A DNA stretch of 64,000 nt from Lithodes maja (taxonomy: Eukaryota > Arthropoda > Malacostraca > Decapoda > Lithodidae): assembly GCA_037953745.1 (NCBI GenBank), contig JBAKBP010003174.1:1-64000 (forward strand), given 5' to 3'. Under the pieces are notes generated by a model, which did not search any database, had not been told where the DNA came from, and was given only the letters and a program-made list of their open reading frames with translations. Positions 21,254 to 31,200 of the stretch are shown one piece after another (the first letter of the stretch is position 1; each line of letters opens with the position of its first letter). A program made the position numbers and the translations under genes.

Positions 21254-21441
21254 ACATACATCGCACCATGTAAATTTCCCGCGGGGGTATGGAATGGTGT
21301 TATTGGTTGTCCCTTGCCGTCTACCGGGAGAGTCTTGCCAACCTCTCTACACTGTAATTATTATATAAGATGGCAATAATGCACTCAAAATCATGTTGGG
21401 CACAGGCTATTGGCAGTGCTTAACCTATGATTGCTTATTAT

Positions 21442-21617
21442 GGCTGAGAGAGAGAGAGAAAGAGAGAGAGAGTAATATGAAGGACGAAACACAAAATACA
21501 AACATGAAGGAAAGGAAGAGTGATAATAGTAGATACGAAGATGAATACAGAGGACAGCTTAATATAAACACAAAAGAGACAAAGTTAATAGACACTTTAA
21601 AGGGTTGGGATATATAT

Positions 21618-21687
<70 letters not shown>

Positions 21688-21901
21688 AAGAGACAGAGAG
21701 ACACTTTAAAAGATTGGGATATAATGGATGAGCGGAGAGAGAGAGAGAGAGAACGCGAAAGAGACATGTCAGACACTTTAAGTTTAAAAGGTTGGGCTAT
21801 AATGGATGATCGGAGAAAAAGAGAGAGAGAGAAAGATAGAGAGAGAGAGAACGCGAAAGAGACAGACAGACACTTTAAAAGGTTGGGATATAATGGATGA
21901 T

Positions 21902-21961
<60 letters not shown>

Positions 21962-22023
21962 ACAAAAGAAACAGACAGACACTTTAAGGTTGGGATATAA
22001 TGGATGATCGGAGAGAGAGAGAG
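21442..22023. repeat. Composite (GA)n minisatellite
   Basis: A short GA tract near 21445-21472 is followed from about 21585 by about five irregular units. Each has a unique core of about 45-50 bp (CACTTTAAAAGGTTGGGATA then TAATGGATGATCGG) followed by a (GA)n tract of variable length and an ACGCGAAAGAGACAGACAGA link. Frames across it are Glu/Arg repeats, not genes. Confidence 0.85.
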
Positions 22024-22306
22024 GCGAGATTTACATAGATTTACATAGATACACTGGCCACACAAATCTTACGATCCCTGCGAGGTGGCCAGGACTTAAT
22101 CCAAATAGAGATAGCAAACCCTAAGAGAAAGTGGAAGGAAAGGATAGCAAAGATGAAGGCTCTCTCCCCACCCTTCGCTCCCTCCGGCAATTTGCCGTAC
22201 ATGAAAATAGTTAAAAGTGAATAACCTTGCAGGGCTTGGAAATCGCCTGAAGGAATTTATAGTATAGTTAGAAATGGAAAGGAAAAGGCATGCACACCTT
22301 CACTTT
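22024..22306 (-). mobile_element. Second copy of the decamer-tailed short repeat
   Basis: Reverse complement of 432-703. The decamer tail (TTTACATAGA on the plus strand) is at about 22027-22051 and abuts the (GA)n tract. The 5' end at about 22306 reads GTGAAGGTGTGCATGCC on the minus strand, matching the start of the first copy. Confidence 0.7.
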
Positions 22307-22466
22307 TTTTTTCTGCTCTCTCCAACTGAAAACGTGTTCATTTTTGCCAGGTTCTGCCAGGTTCTCTTGTCAGTGATCAGCTTCTACTGCAGACCAACTT
22401 CTCTGTGATATGTGTCTAACCTTTGGTTAAATGTGTATATTGAGTCACTGTCAATAACTTTGCCCA

Positions 22467-23404
22467 GTTCCCCAGTTCCGGTGTTCCCCAGGGATCAGTT
22501 TTGGCCCCAACTCTGTTCCTCATTCATATCAATGATCTCATATCTACCACTCATTATCCAATACATTCCTACGCAGATGACTCAACACTCCACAGTTCCT
22601 TCACATTTACCAATTCTTTCACCCAACCCGATCTTATAAATTCACAAATAAACACTGCAATTTCTCTGAACCAGGACCTTTCAAGAATTAATGAATGGGG
22701 ACAAAAGAATCTAGTTTCCTTTAATGCACAGAAAACCAAGTGCATTCAATTTTCTAACTGACAGAATCTCACTGACTCCCATATATTTTTTAATGATGTA
22801 AATATTCCCACTTCCCCTAGTATTGACATTCTCGGTGTAACATTAACTACTAACTTGAGCTGGACACATTATGTTAGAAGCATTGCTAAGAATGCCTCTA
22901 AAAAAATGGGACTCCTGTACAGAGTTCGAGAATTCTTCACTGACGAGCAGTTGGCCGTAATATATAAAAGTCATGTGCGATCTCAGATGGATTACTGTTC
23001 ACCTCTGTGGAGTGGAAGTGGAGTGGTTGCATTGAGGCAGTTGGACAAAATTCAAAATAAAGCTATTAGATTAATCAATAACCCTGCAATCACACAGGAC
23101 CTTCCCACATTATCCATACGAAGAAACGTTGCATCCCTTGCATTATTCTACAGATATTTTCACAGCAATTGTTCCGAGGAACTTGCTTCAATTGTGCCGC
23201 CTCTCCACATCTTTCCCCGTAGAACTAGGGCAGCTGAGAGCGCCCATGAATTTACACTTTCTCCTCCACCATGCAAAACTTCTGCTTATCAAAATTAATT
23301 TATCCCTAGAACTACTACTCTTTGGAATTCACTTCCCTCGAGTTGCTTTCCACAAACTTACAATCTACAAAAGTTTAAATCCAGTTGTTACAAACATTTT
23401 ATGA
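22467..23404 (+). pseudogene. RT C-terminal half, Jockey-like, with internal stops
   Basis: Begins at the motif SSGVPQGSVLAPTLFLIHIN, then YADDST (catalytic Asp pair), EWGQKNLVSFNAQKT, then DILGVTLTTNLSW and MDYCSPLWSG. In-frame stops occur at about 22759-22761 and 23296-23298. It lacks the endonuclease and the first RT motifs. It differs in sequence from both the CR1-like and the I-like elements here. Confidence 0.75.
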
Positions 23405-23500
23405 ATGGAGGATGCCTTTAGGCACATGGACCTTTTTGTTTTATGTGTGATTTTCCTTCCTCCGTTCATTGTCTCTTAACAAAAAAAAAAAAAAAAAAAA
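22467..23500 (+). mobile_element. 5'-truncated Jockey-superfamily retrotransposon with poly(A)
   Basis: An RT fragment followed by a 3' UTR and poly(A) at about 23480-23500. The sequence on either side (ending near 22466 and resuming at 23501, CATTAGGGAGCTTATTCC) looks like one older dispersed repeat split by this insertion. No clear target duplication was seen. Confidence 0.6.
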
Positions 23501-24267
23501 ACATTAGGGAGCTTATTCCACTCACTAATAATACTGTGGGTGAAGAAATGTTTAGTGATGTCTAGGTTCGCTTTCCTGCCTATTAGTTTTAATTTATTTC
23601 CCCTTGTGGAACCTTCTTTGGCTATCTTAAATAGATTATTAGAATTTACGTTACTAAATCCTTTTAGTATCTTAAAACACTCTTATCAACTGTCCCCTTA
23701 TTCTTCGTTTCTTAAGCGAAAACAGATCGAGAGAGAGAGAGAGAGAGTGCGCGCGCGCGAGCAAGAGAGCAAGAGCAAGAGCGAGAGAGTATAAGAATCC
23801 AAGCAACTTTAACATATCACCCACTTTTATCGAGAATTCCGAGACTAATCCGTAAAATGGGAAGGTAATGTGTTTTGCCCGCGCAGCTCATTAGCCAAGA
23901 CATGTTTTGACCTCGTATTTTTCAGCCTTGTTCCGATAAAGACCCTTTCTATTTTTTGTTTCTTTTCTTTTTTCTTTTTTTTTTAGGGGGGGGGGGGGGG
24001 CGGGGACTATAATATTGGGTCGTCTTTTTTTCCTATTTGCATGAAGAAGACACAAAGGACAAGTTTCCTGTAACAAGTGTCCCTTCAAGGTTGAAAGAGC
24101 ATTAGAGAATCATAGTCTACTATACCCTGTTCCAGGTAAGTAGTTGTTGTTGTTGTTGTTGTCGTCGTCGTCGTTCCCCAAGCTGCCTGGCCGAACAGCC
24201 CCAAGGCCCCGAGCAAGGCCAAGGCCATAACCGAGTGCCCTCACAGTACCCTCACGAGTGCCCTCAT
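23501..24267. other. Non-coding stretch with simple repeats
   Basis: The remainder of an older repeat (to about 23720), a (GA)n/(GC)n tract at about 23728-23790, poly-T and a G run near 23975-24003, and (TTG)n(TCG)n at about 24138-24174. The G/C-rich segment 24178-24267 does not resemble CR1-like ORF1 and is probably the pre-insertion flank. No gene seen. Confidence 0.6.
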
Positions 24268-24741
24268 GACGTAGTTGCAGCAGTTGACGAAGTATCAAAG
24301 CTGGCCCCTGCTAATACAATGTACGTCATCCACGTTGGATCCAACGATGTGCAGCGAACCCGGTCGGAAGATTTGCTTTTAAAGTACCAGCAGCTGATCA
24401 AGTCGTTTAAGGAGAAGTCATCAAGGATCATCGTCTCAGGAATCGTCCCCCGGCTCGGTGTAGAGAGCCGATTTTACAACATAGCCACCAGCACAAATCG
24501 TTGTCTAGCAAACCTCTGCAGGAAGGAGAACGTGGGATTCGTCGACACCTGGGACAATTTCTACTACGATGACTATTTGTTTTCGGACGATGGAGTTCAT
24601 CTGAACCAGGTGGGAGCAGCACGTTTTGGGCGTCTTCTCAACGATGCGGTGAAGGATTTTCGGAGAAGAAATCGACTCAGCACAGGACAACCAGGAAGGA
24701 GGACCGAAGACAGCGAGGACGGCAACCTACAAAGGAATTAA
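24268..24741 (+). pseudogene. CR1-like ORF1, C-terminal SGNH-esterase part
   Basis: About 157 codons, open throughout. It contains HVGSND (block III), IIVSGIVPR, VDTWDNFY and DGVHLNQVG (the Asp/His block), which is broken in copy 1. The N-terminal zinc finger and GDSI block are lost by 5' truncation, so no functional start exists. It ends 26 bp before the first ATG of the ORF2 frame, the usual compact arrangement. Confidence 0.8.
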
Positions 24742-24839
24742 ATAGTAATCCGTCAAGAACCGCGAATTTGGATAAATCTCCACCAACACGACCCAAATTC
24801 AAAACCGTCAGGGATAACGACCGAGGACCGAGGACAGCC

Positions 24840-27719
24840 ATGAATGTAAATGTAGATCCGACCAGAACCAAAAATTCGATGAAAGAACGTTCTGCGAGTT
24901 CTAAAACCGCAACTTTAAAGGTTTTCTATGCAAACGCTCGTAGCATACGCAATAAATTTTCAGATTTAGAGGAACTAGTGTTTACAGAAAATTATGATGT
25001 GATTGGCATAACAGAATCTTGGCTCAATACAGAAGATAGAGACTTTTTAGCAGAGTATTCACTTCCCGGTTATGTAATGTTTGAGAACAGTCGAATAAAT
25101 ATAAATGGAGGTGGCGTTTTATTTTATATCAAAGAAAGTCTTAACCCGACCCTCGTGTCAAAACCTCAAATTGTGAACGTCGACACATCTTTTGTGCTAA
25201 TAAAGAATAATAAAGGTACAAAAATAATACTTGCGTTAATATACAGACCTCCAGCTCAATCAGTGCAAACTGACCGAGAAATTTACGAACAAATTGCAGA
25301 TGTAAGTAACTCACAAGATACCGTAATTTTTGGCGACTTTAATTTACCTGTGACCAAGTGGGGCGATACTCTTACTTCACACTCCGGACATGACTTGTAT
25401 ACGAACTTGCAAGAGAGTTCGCTTTATCAATTTGTTCGAACGCCGACCCGTGGTAATAACGTTCTTGACATTGTACTTGCAACAAAAGAAGAATTGATAG
25501 AGAATTTGAATGTTGGTGATGAATTCAGTAACAGCGACCATCGTACGATAACTTTCACTTTAAAGTTTACTAGTAACGAACCAAATAGTAGCATCGAAAA
25601 AGTCCCTAATTTCAAGAAAGCAAACTTCCATAAACTTAGAGCTATGTTTAAAGAAACTGACTGGAGCTTTTTAATTAACAATAACGACATAAATACATCT
25701 TGGAAGTTATTCGAAACCACTTACCTAAAAGCAGTGCAAGACTGCATACCATCGAAAATACGGCGTCCAGGCCATAATAATAAGCCCAAATGGTGGAATA
25801 AAGATATTTCAAACTGCCTGCTTGCTAAAAAATTTGCTAATGATAGATTAAAATCCTCACAAAATGACGAAGAACGGGTGAAATTTGTAGAGCTACGACG
25901 CAAAGCCAAAAAATTAATTAAGCAAAGTAAAAAGACCTTAGAGTTACATATTGCGAATCAAAGTAAAACAAACCCGAAAGAATTCTATAGTTATATCAGA
26001 AAGAAAAAAGTAGTTACTTCAACTGTTGGACCGTTAGTCGATGAAAAAGGAGAATACACCAAAGACGAAGTACAAATGAGTAATGCCCTCAATACCTTCT
26101 TTGCATCAGTTTTTACAACCGAAGACCTCAGTGATATCCCTACACCATCGCCGATTCAGATTGATAATTCAGATGTTCTAAGCAATATCACCGTTACAGA
26201 GAGAGAAGTATTGAATTGTTTAGATAAACTCAAAGTAAATAAAACGCCAGGACCTGATACAATCTCGCCTAGAGTTCTAAAGGAAGCCAAGAATGAGCTC
26301 TCCAAACCACTGACATTACTATTCAATAAATCCTTGCAGTCTGGAACTATGCCTGATCAGTGGAAGCTAGCCAACGTAACACCGATATTCAAAAAAGGCA
26401 GCAAATCCCTACCCAGTAACTATCGTCCAATTAGCTTAACCTCAGTTGTATGTAAAATGCTAGAAACGGTCATACGAGACAGACTCGTAAATCACTTAGA
26501 GGAAAATAACATACTTAAAGATACTCAACACGGCTTTCGTAAAAAACGTTCCTGTTTAACAAACCTCTTAGACTTCTTCCACGATATCCTCAACCTCTAC
26601 GATGAGAGTAAAGCTGTAGATATTATATACCTTGATTTTCAAAAGGCCTTTGACAAAGTTCCCCACAAACGTTTACTGCTAAAACTAAAAGCGCATGGAA
26701 TACAAGACGGTGTGTTGAAATGGATAGAAAATTGGCTCAACAACAGAAAGCAAAGAGTAGTCATAAACGGTAAGGCATCTAAATGGACCAATGTAAGTAG
26801 CGGGGTACCCCAGGGATCGGTACTAGGACCAATTCTCTTTCTAATTTACATCAACGACATAGATGAGGGTCTCACCTGCACAATCTCAAAATTTGCTGAC
26901 GATACAAAAATTGCAAATAGCGTACTCTCAAAAAAACAAGTTGACGATATGCAACACAATCTAGATAAATTGTCATGTTGGGCCCAAATTTGGCAAATGA
27001 GTTTCAATGCGGATAAATGTAAAGTACTACATGTCGGATACCTAAATGAGAAAGCAAACTATTCGATGAATGGCACTCAGCTTAAGAATGTAAACAGAGA
27101 AACTGATCTGGGAGTAACAATATCGAGTAACCTAAAACCGAGTCAACAATGTTCAGAAGTTGTTAAGAAGGCAAACAAAATAATTGGCTTTATAGGCAGG
27201 TCATTTGAGCATAAATCCAAAGAAGTTATCCTAACCCTTTACAATTCCTTAGTCCGCCCTCTTCTGGAATACTGTGTTCAATCCTGGTGCCCTTATTACC
27301 AAAAAGATATAAACAAGCTAGAACGAGTTCAACGTAGAGTTACCAAAATGATACCTAGCCTAAAGAACAAACCATACAAAGAGCGTCTTAGAGAATTAAA
27401 TCTATTTCCTTTAACCCAGCGCAGATTAAGAGGCGACTTAATTCAAGTGTTCAAAATCATCAAAGGCATCGACAATATGAACTGTAGTAAGTACTTCACT
27501 ATCGACCAATCTAATTACACACGGGGAAACGGTTGCAAAATTATTGGTAAATCTTTTAACTCACACGAATCTAAGAATTTCTTCTTCAATCGAGTTGTCA
27601 ACTTGTGGAATGGGCTTCCCCGAAACGTTATAGACTGCAGCACCGTTGATTCATTTAAATTCCGCCTAGACAAATATCTCGCATCAAACCCGCGACTGAC
27701 TGCGTTTGTAAATGAATAA
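24840..27719 (+). CDS. CR1-like ORF2 protein: APE endonuclease and reverse transcriptase
   Basis: Intact frame of 959 residues from the ATG in AGCCATGAAT, or 983 from the upstream ATG at 24768. The ATG at 24840 matches the ORF2 start in copy 1. The N-terminal APE-type endonuclease shows YANARS, GITESW, IYRPP, GDFN and SDH, the metal and phosphate ligands of the fold. The RT has TPGPDTISPRVL, NYRPISLTS, QHGFRKKRSC, YLDFQKAFDKV (motif A Asp), GVPQGSVLGP, FADD (motif C) and WQMSFNADKC. The C-terminus ends ASNPRLTAFVNE. It acts in the nucleus on chromosomal DNA with the element RNA as template. No disabling change was noticed. It might still act in trans on other copies. Confidence 0.88.
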   Translation: MNVNVDPTRTKNSMKERSASSKTATLKVFYANARSIRNKFSDLEELVFTENYDVIGITESWLNTEDRDFLAEYSLPGYVMFENSRININGGGVLFYIKESLNPTLVSKPQIVNVDTSFVLIKNNKGTKIILALIYRPPAQSVQTDREIYEQIADVSNSQDTVIFGDFNLPVTKWGDTLTSHSGHDLYTNLQESSLYQFVRTPTRGNNVLDIVLATKEELIENLNVGDEFSNSDHRTITFTLKFTSNEPNSSIEKVPNFKKANFHKLRAMFKETDWSFLINNNDINTSWKLFETTYLKAVQDCIPSKIRRPGHNNKPKWWNKDISNCLLAKKFANDRLKSSQNDEERVKFVELRRKAKKLIKQSKKTLELHIANQSKTNPKEFYSYIRKKKVVTSTVGPLVDEKGEYTKDEVQMSNALNTFFASVFTTEDLSDIPTPSPIQIDNSDVLSNITVTEREVLNCLDKLKVNKTPGPDTISPRVLKEAKNELSKPLTLLFNKSLQSGTMPDQWKLANVTPIFKKGSKSLPSNYRPISLTSVVCKMLETVIRDRLVNHLEENNILKDTQHGFRKKRSCLTNLLDFFHDILNLYDESKAVDIIYLDFQKAFDKVPHKRLLLKLKAHGIQDGVLKWIENWLNNRKQRVVINGKASKWTNVSSGVPQGSVLGPILFLIYINDIDEGLTCTISKFADDTKIANSVLSKKQVDDMQHNLDKLSCWAQIWQMSFNADKCKVLHVGYLNEKANYSMNGTQLKNVNRETDLGVTISSNLKPSQQCSEVVKKANKIIGFIGRSFEHKSKEVILTLYNSLVRPLLEYCVQSWCPYYQKDINKLERVQRRVTKMIPSLKNKPYKERLRELNLFPLTQRRLRGDLIQVFKIIKGIDNMNCSKYFTIDQSNYTRGNGCKIIGKSFNSHESKNFFFNRVVNLWNGLPRNVIDCSTVDSFKFRLDKYLASNPRLTAFVNE

Positions 27720-27935
27720 CTTTATCCTCCCCTCAGTTACTAACCCATATGTCCCCTACTAACTTCCTAGTCCTGCCACGTTAGTGGCAGGGCAGTAGTT
27801 CCCTTTCCAATGTTCCCTTACCCACTCTAAACCACTGTTTGGACACTTGATCCTCAGTGTTTTGGAGGACAAGCAGCCTAGAAGGGTCACTAGATCTGTT
27901 GTTGCTTGATTTCCTTTGTACTCCTTTGTACTCCT

Positions 27936-28222
27936 TTGATTGCAGCATATACATTTCTTAATCTCTTGTATCTGTTCCAAGTTTCTCTATTACACCTTTT
28001 TCTAGCTGCCTTCCACGCTTGGTCTCTCTTTTCCTTGGCTTTCCTACATTTTTCATTAAACCAATCCTTTACCTTCGCTGACCTATTACCTTGTTTAGGA
28101 ACATATTTATTAACTCCTTCTTCATATATTGTTTTAAATACTCCATACTTCTCGTCTACACTATTTCTCTGATGTATTTCACTCCAGTCAACATCTCTAA
28201 AGTATTGTCTCAGTGATTGGTA
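27936..28222 (-). pseudogene. Non-LTR ORF2 fragment (endonuclease-RT linker)
   Basis: About 95 codons on the minus strand: YFRDVDWSEIHQRN, then YVPKQGNRSAKVKDWFNEKC and RYKRLRNVYAA. This is the linker typical between the APE domain and the RT of CR1-like proteins (compare FKETDWSFLI and PKWWNKDI in copy 2). It is cut on one side by CR1-like copy 2 and on the other by the inverted-repeat element at 28223. Confidence 0.65.
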
Positions 28223-31200
28223 TAGTCCATGAGCCAAGACCCGAATTTTGGGATATCGGTACCACCCGGGGTGACTAATTCTCTTAGGTGTTTTTAGCTT
28301 GCTACATGTCTCTAGTTTATGTTTTGATATGATAGCCCTTGCACATTGGTAGCTTAATGGTCGTTATCACTTCTTGAATAGACATACCCTACCGAAAATT
28401 CCGAAATTTTTTAAAATGTCAAATTTGGGGACAGGAATGCCTAAATGTCAACAAAATGCATATAGTAATTGTCACATTTAATACAAGTCCTGTAAATACA
28501 CACTAAGCATGCCATGGGCTTGTACATACTATTATGGCAAATTACTACTCCTAAATATCATCTACATCAGACTCGGAATCTGACTGTTGTGCCACCGGCT
28601 CTTCTTCAATAGCCGTGTTCTGACATGTCTGTAACCTGCACATGTCCGTGCATTTTAGACCATTGCTGAGGCAAGTACACTTAGGGAGTTCGCATGACCG
28701 CACACACTTGCAAGACAGTAGCTGCATAACAGCATCTGGTGCTGGTGAGCCTCGCATCCAGTTGACGGCAAGCTTACCGTCCTCATCTGTCATCCAACCG
28801 CAGTCTGTTGGGTTCGCAACAAATGGCTGGCTCTGAAGACTTCTCCTCCAGATCGCAGCCTGGTAGTTTGCACGCAGTGCATGCATGAAGAGGCAGTCCT
28901 CACAAGGAGGGAGTTGACTTGACTCTACCTCTCCACGTCTTGCACAGAACAGCTCATACCGAAGCTTGTTTACCTTAGTTGTGTGGGTAGATGGTAGGTA
29001 CATGTGGCAGGTGATTTCCTGTAGCTTCTCAAAGAGTTCAGGAGACACTTCCCATGAGCGTCCAAGTTCGTGAAAAGCATCCTGGTATGTCTTGTCCATC
29101 TTCACCTGCTTGAGTGTCGTCATCTTCCCTCGGCCAGCGAATGCACTGACGGTATCACAGCCTGTAAAGGCATGCATACCAATCAATGAATCACACACGT
29201 TGCCTCCCAGTGTGCGGCTCAGTGTGGTGATATCCAGGAATCTTGTCCGGTTCTTCGTCCCGCACTTCTGGAACAGATGGGATGGGATCTTGTGGCACAT
29301 GCCAAGACACAACACCATGACGTCTGTATCTTCTGCAGTGATGATGACAGACTTGTTCCCAGATTCTGCTGCATGAAGTGCATGGAGAAGAAGGCGTGTG
29401 TCTGCTTCTTCTTGAGTTGACTTAAGCTCAGGAGCCTCTTCCCACTGCTCTTTGGTGATCTTGAAGCAGCGCTGCTCACATGTGACATACAGCTCCTTGT
29501 CCTTGAGCTTCTCCCTGTGCTGTGGTGCCTTCCATTCTTCTACCAAGAACTTGATAAGACTTGCCTTGTTGGAGGAACTACCGAGTAACTTTCTCCACTG
29601 CTGGATGTTGTGCCCAGGTTGAATGTTCTTGAAATGAATTCCTGTGCCTGCACTTCTTTTGGCTCGTTCTGCATCCTTGATGGATGTCTCCTTGTAGATA
29701 TCAAACACAACATCAATGCGCCTGCTCTTGCACCTTCATGAACAGCGTGACTCAGTGCTGTACCTGCAAGCTGTGAAAAAGTTTTGTCGTTTCCCTTCAG
29801 TTTGTGGACCAGGCTCATCCCATCAATTATGGTAGCAGAGGGCTCGGGTATCACTTCTGCAGGAGAAACATTCCTCTCTAACTCCTTTGCTAGGGCAGCC
29901 TTGTTGGTCTTGCGGAGAGACCCATCACCGCTGGCAAGTGCCCAAGGCAAAGGCCCAAGGGGATGAGCCAAGACATCACTCATTTTGAGCTTTCTGTTCT
30001 CGGCAACAAGGATCATCTGGCCAAATAGGTTCCTGTCAGCCTTTAAGATAGCCTCCTTGGCATGGTCTTGTGAGCGTGGCTTCATTCTGATGTTAGTGAA
30101 CGTTCTCAGTTTCGTCTTCGTCATCGTGTCATGAAACTGTATAGTTGGCGTATCGATCTCCAGGCGCTCTTCCTTGAAGGCTTGATATGCATCCTTTCCT
30201 ATTCTGTAGGCCCCTAGAAGGTCTTTGACAACTTCTGGTGGTGCCATAGTCGCAGTTGACAAACTGACAAGATCTTCTTGCTCTGCGTTGAAGGGGTTCA
30301 ACCAGCTGGTCTCCATCAGTTGAACTAAAGATTGGACATCGGCCTCATCTCTTCTAATCCTGGCCATCTGTAGGTCTGGGTGGCTGAAGTCAGTATACTT
30401 TTGGCCTACTACCATAGTCCTGAGCTGCCTTAAGTACCTGCTGCGATACTCCGATGTCAGGTAGTACCTGGCGACAGCTCCGCCTTTCAGGCTGAAGCCT
30501 TTTGTGCCCCCTGGTGTCTGGGTGTCTTTGTTGATCGTCTCTTCGATTGTCTGGTCCACAGGGATCCGTCCAAAGGGATTCTTGCTACCGATCTGGACCG
30601 AAAAGCCACCTTGCATGAAGTGTTCATGGACCTCTGGGTGTTCAATGGGCAGTCGAGACATCAAGGCATAGTAGTAGGTTAGGAACCGGGCATAGTTCAC
30701 TTTGTCATAGGCAAAACACCACGGTATCATCTGTCGGATTGCTCCTAGGTGGAGCATCCAGTTGCCTTCTCTGGAGGCTCGAATTAAGTCCAGCATGATC
30801 TCAACCATGTCCAGGTATGACATCCAGAATGCTGAGAGGTTGTGTTCATCTCTGAGGGTCTCAAGATAAACTTGGAAAAGCTTCATGATATGTGTGCATG
30901 ATTCACTCTCCATCAGCTCTTGAAAGAGTCCCTGAGACACATTGCTGTGAAAGCTGTTGATGTCCTTCAGTGTTTCATCTAGATGGTGTATGTCCCTTGA
31001 ATGGTTTTCTTCTAGCCATGAAAGGAAGCCTTTCCATGCAAGCCTCATCAGTGCTTCATACACGAGCTTGTGTAGTCTCACTGCTCTGTTGTACCTCTTG
31101 CCGTTCATCACTCCTGACACTGATCCTTCTGCGATGATACCTGATTCCACACACAGATCTCTAAGACCTGCATCTTGAAACCTCTTTCCTATGGTGGAGA

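Larger units (their letters stand above)
24268..27933 (+). mobile_element. CR1-like retrotransposon, copy 2 (5'-truncated, ORF2 intact)
   Basis: Starts within the SGNH domain of ORF1, has a complete ORF2, a 3' UTR closely matching copy 1, and two copies of CTTTGTACTC (27914-27933). It then joins a minus-strand fragment of another non-LTR element. The upstream half of ORF1 and the 5' UTR are missing, as expected from incomplete reverse transcription. Confidence 0.85.
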
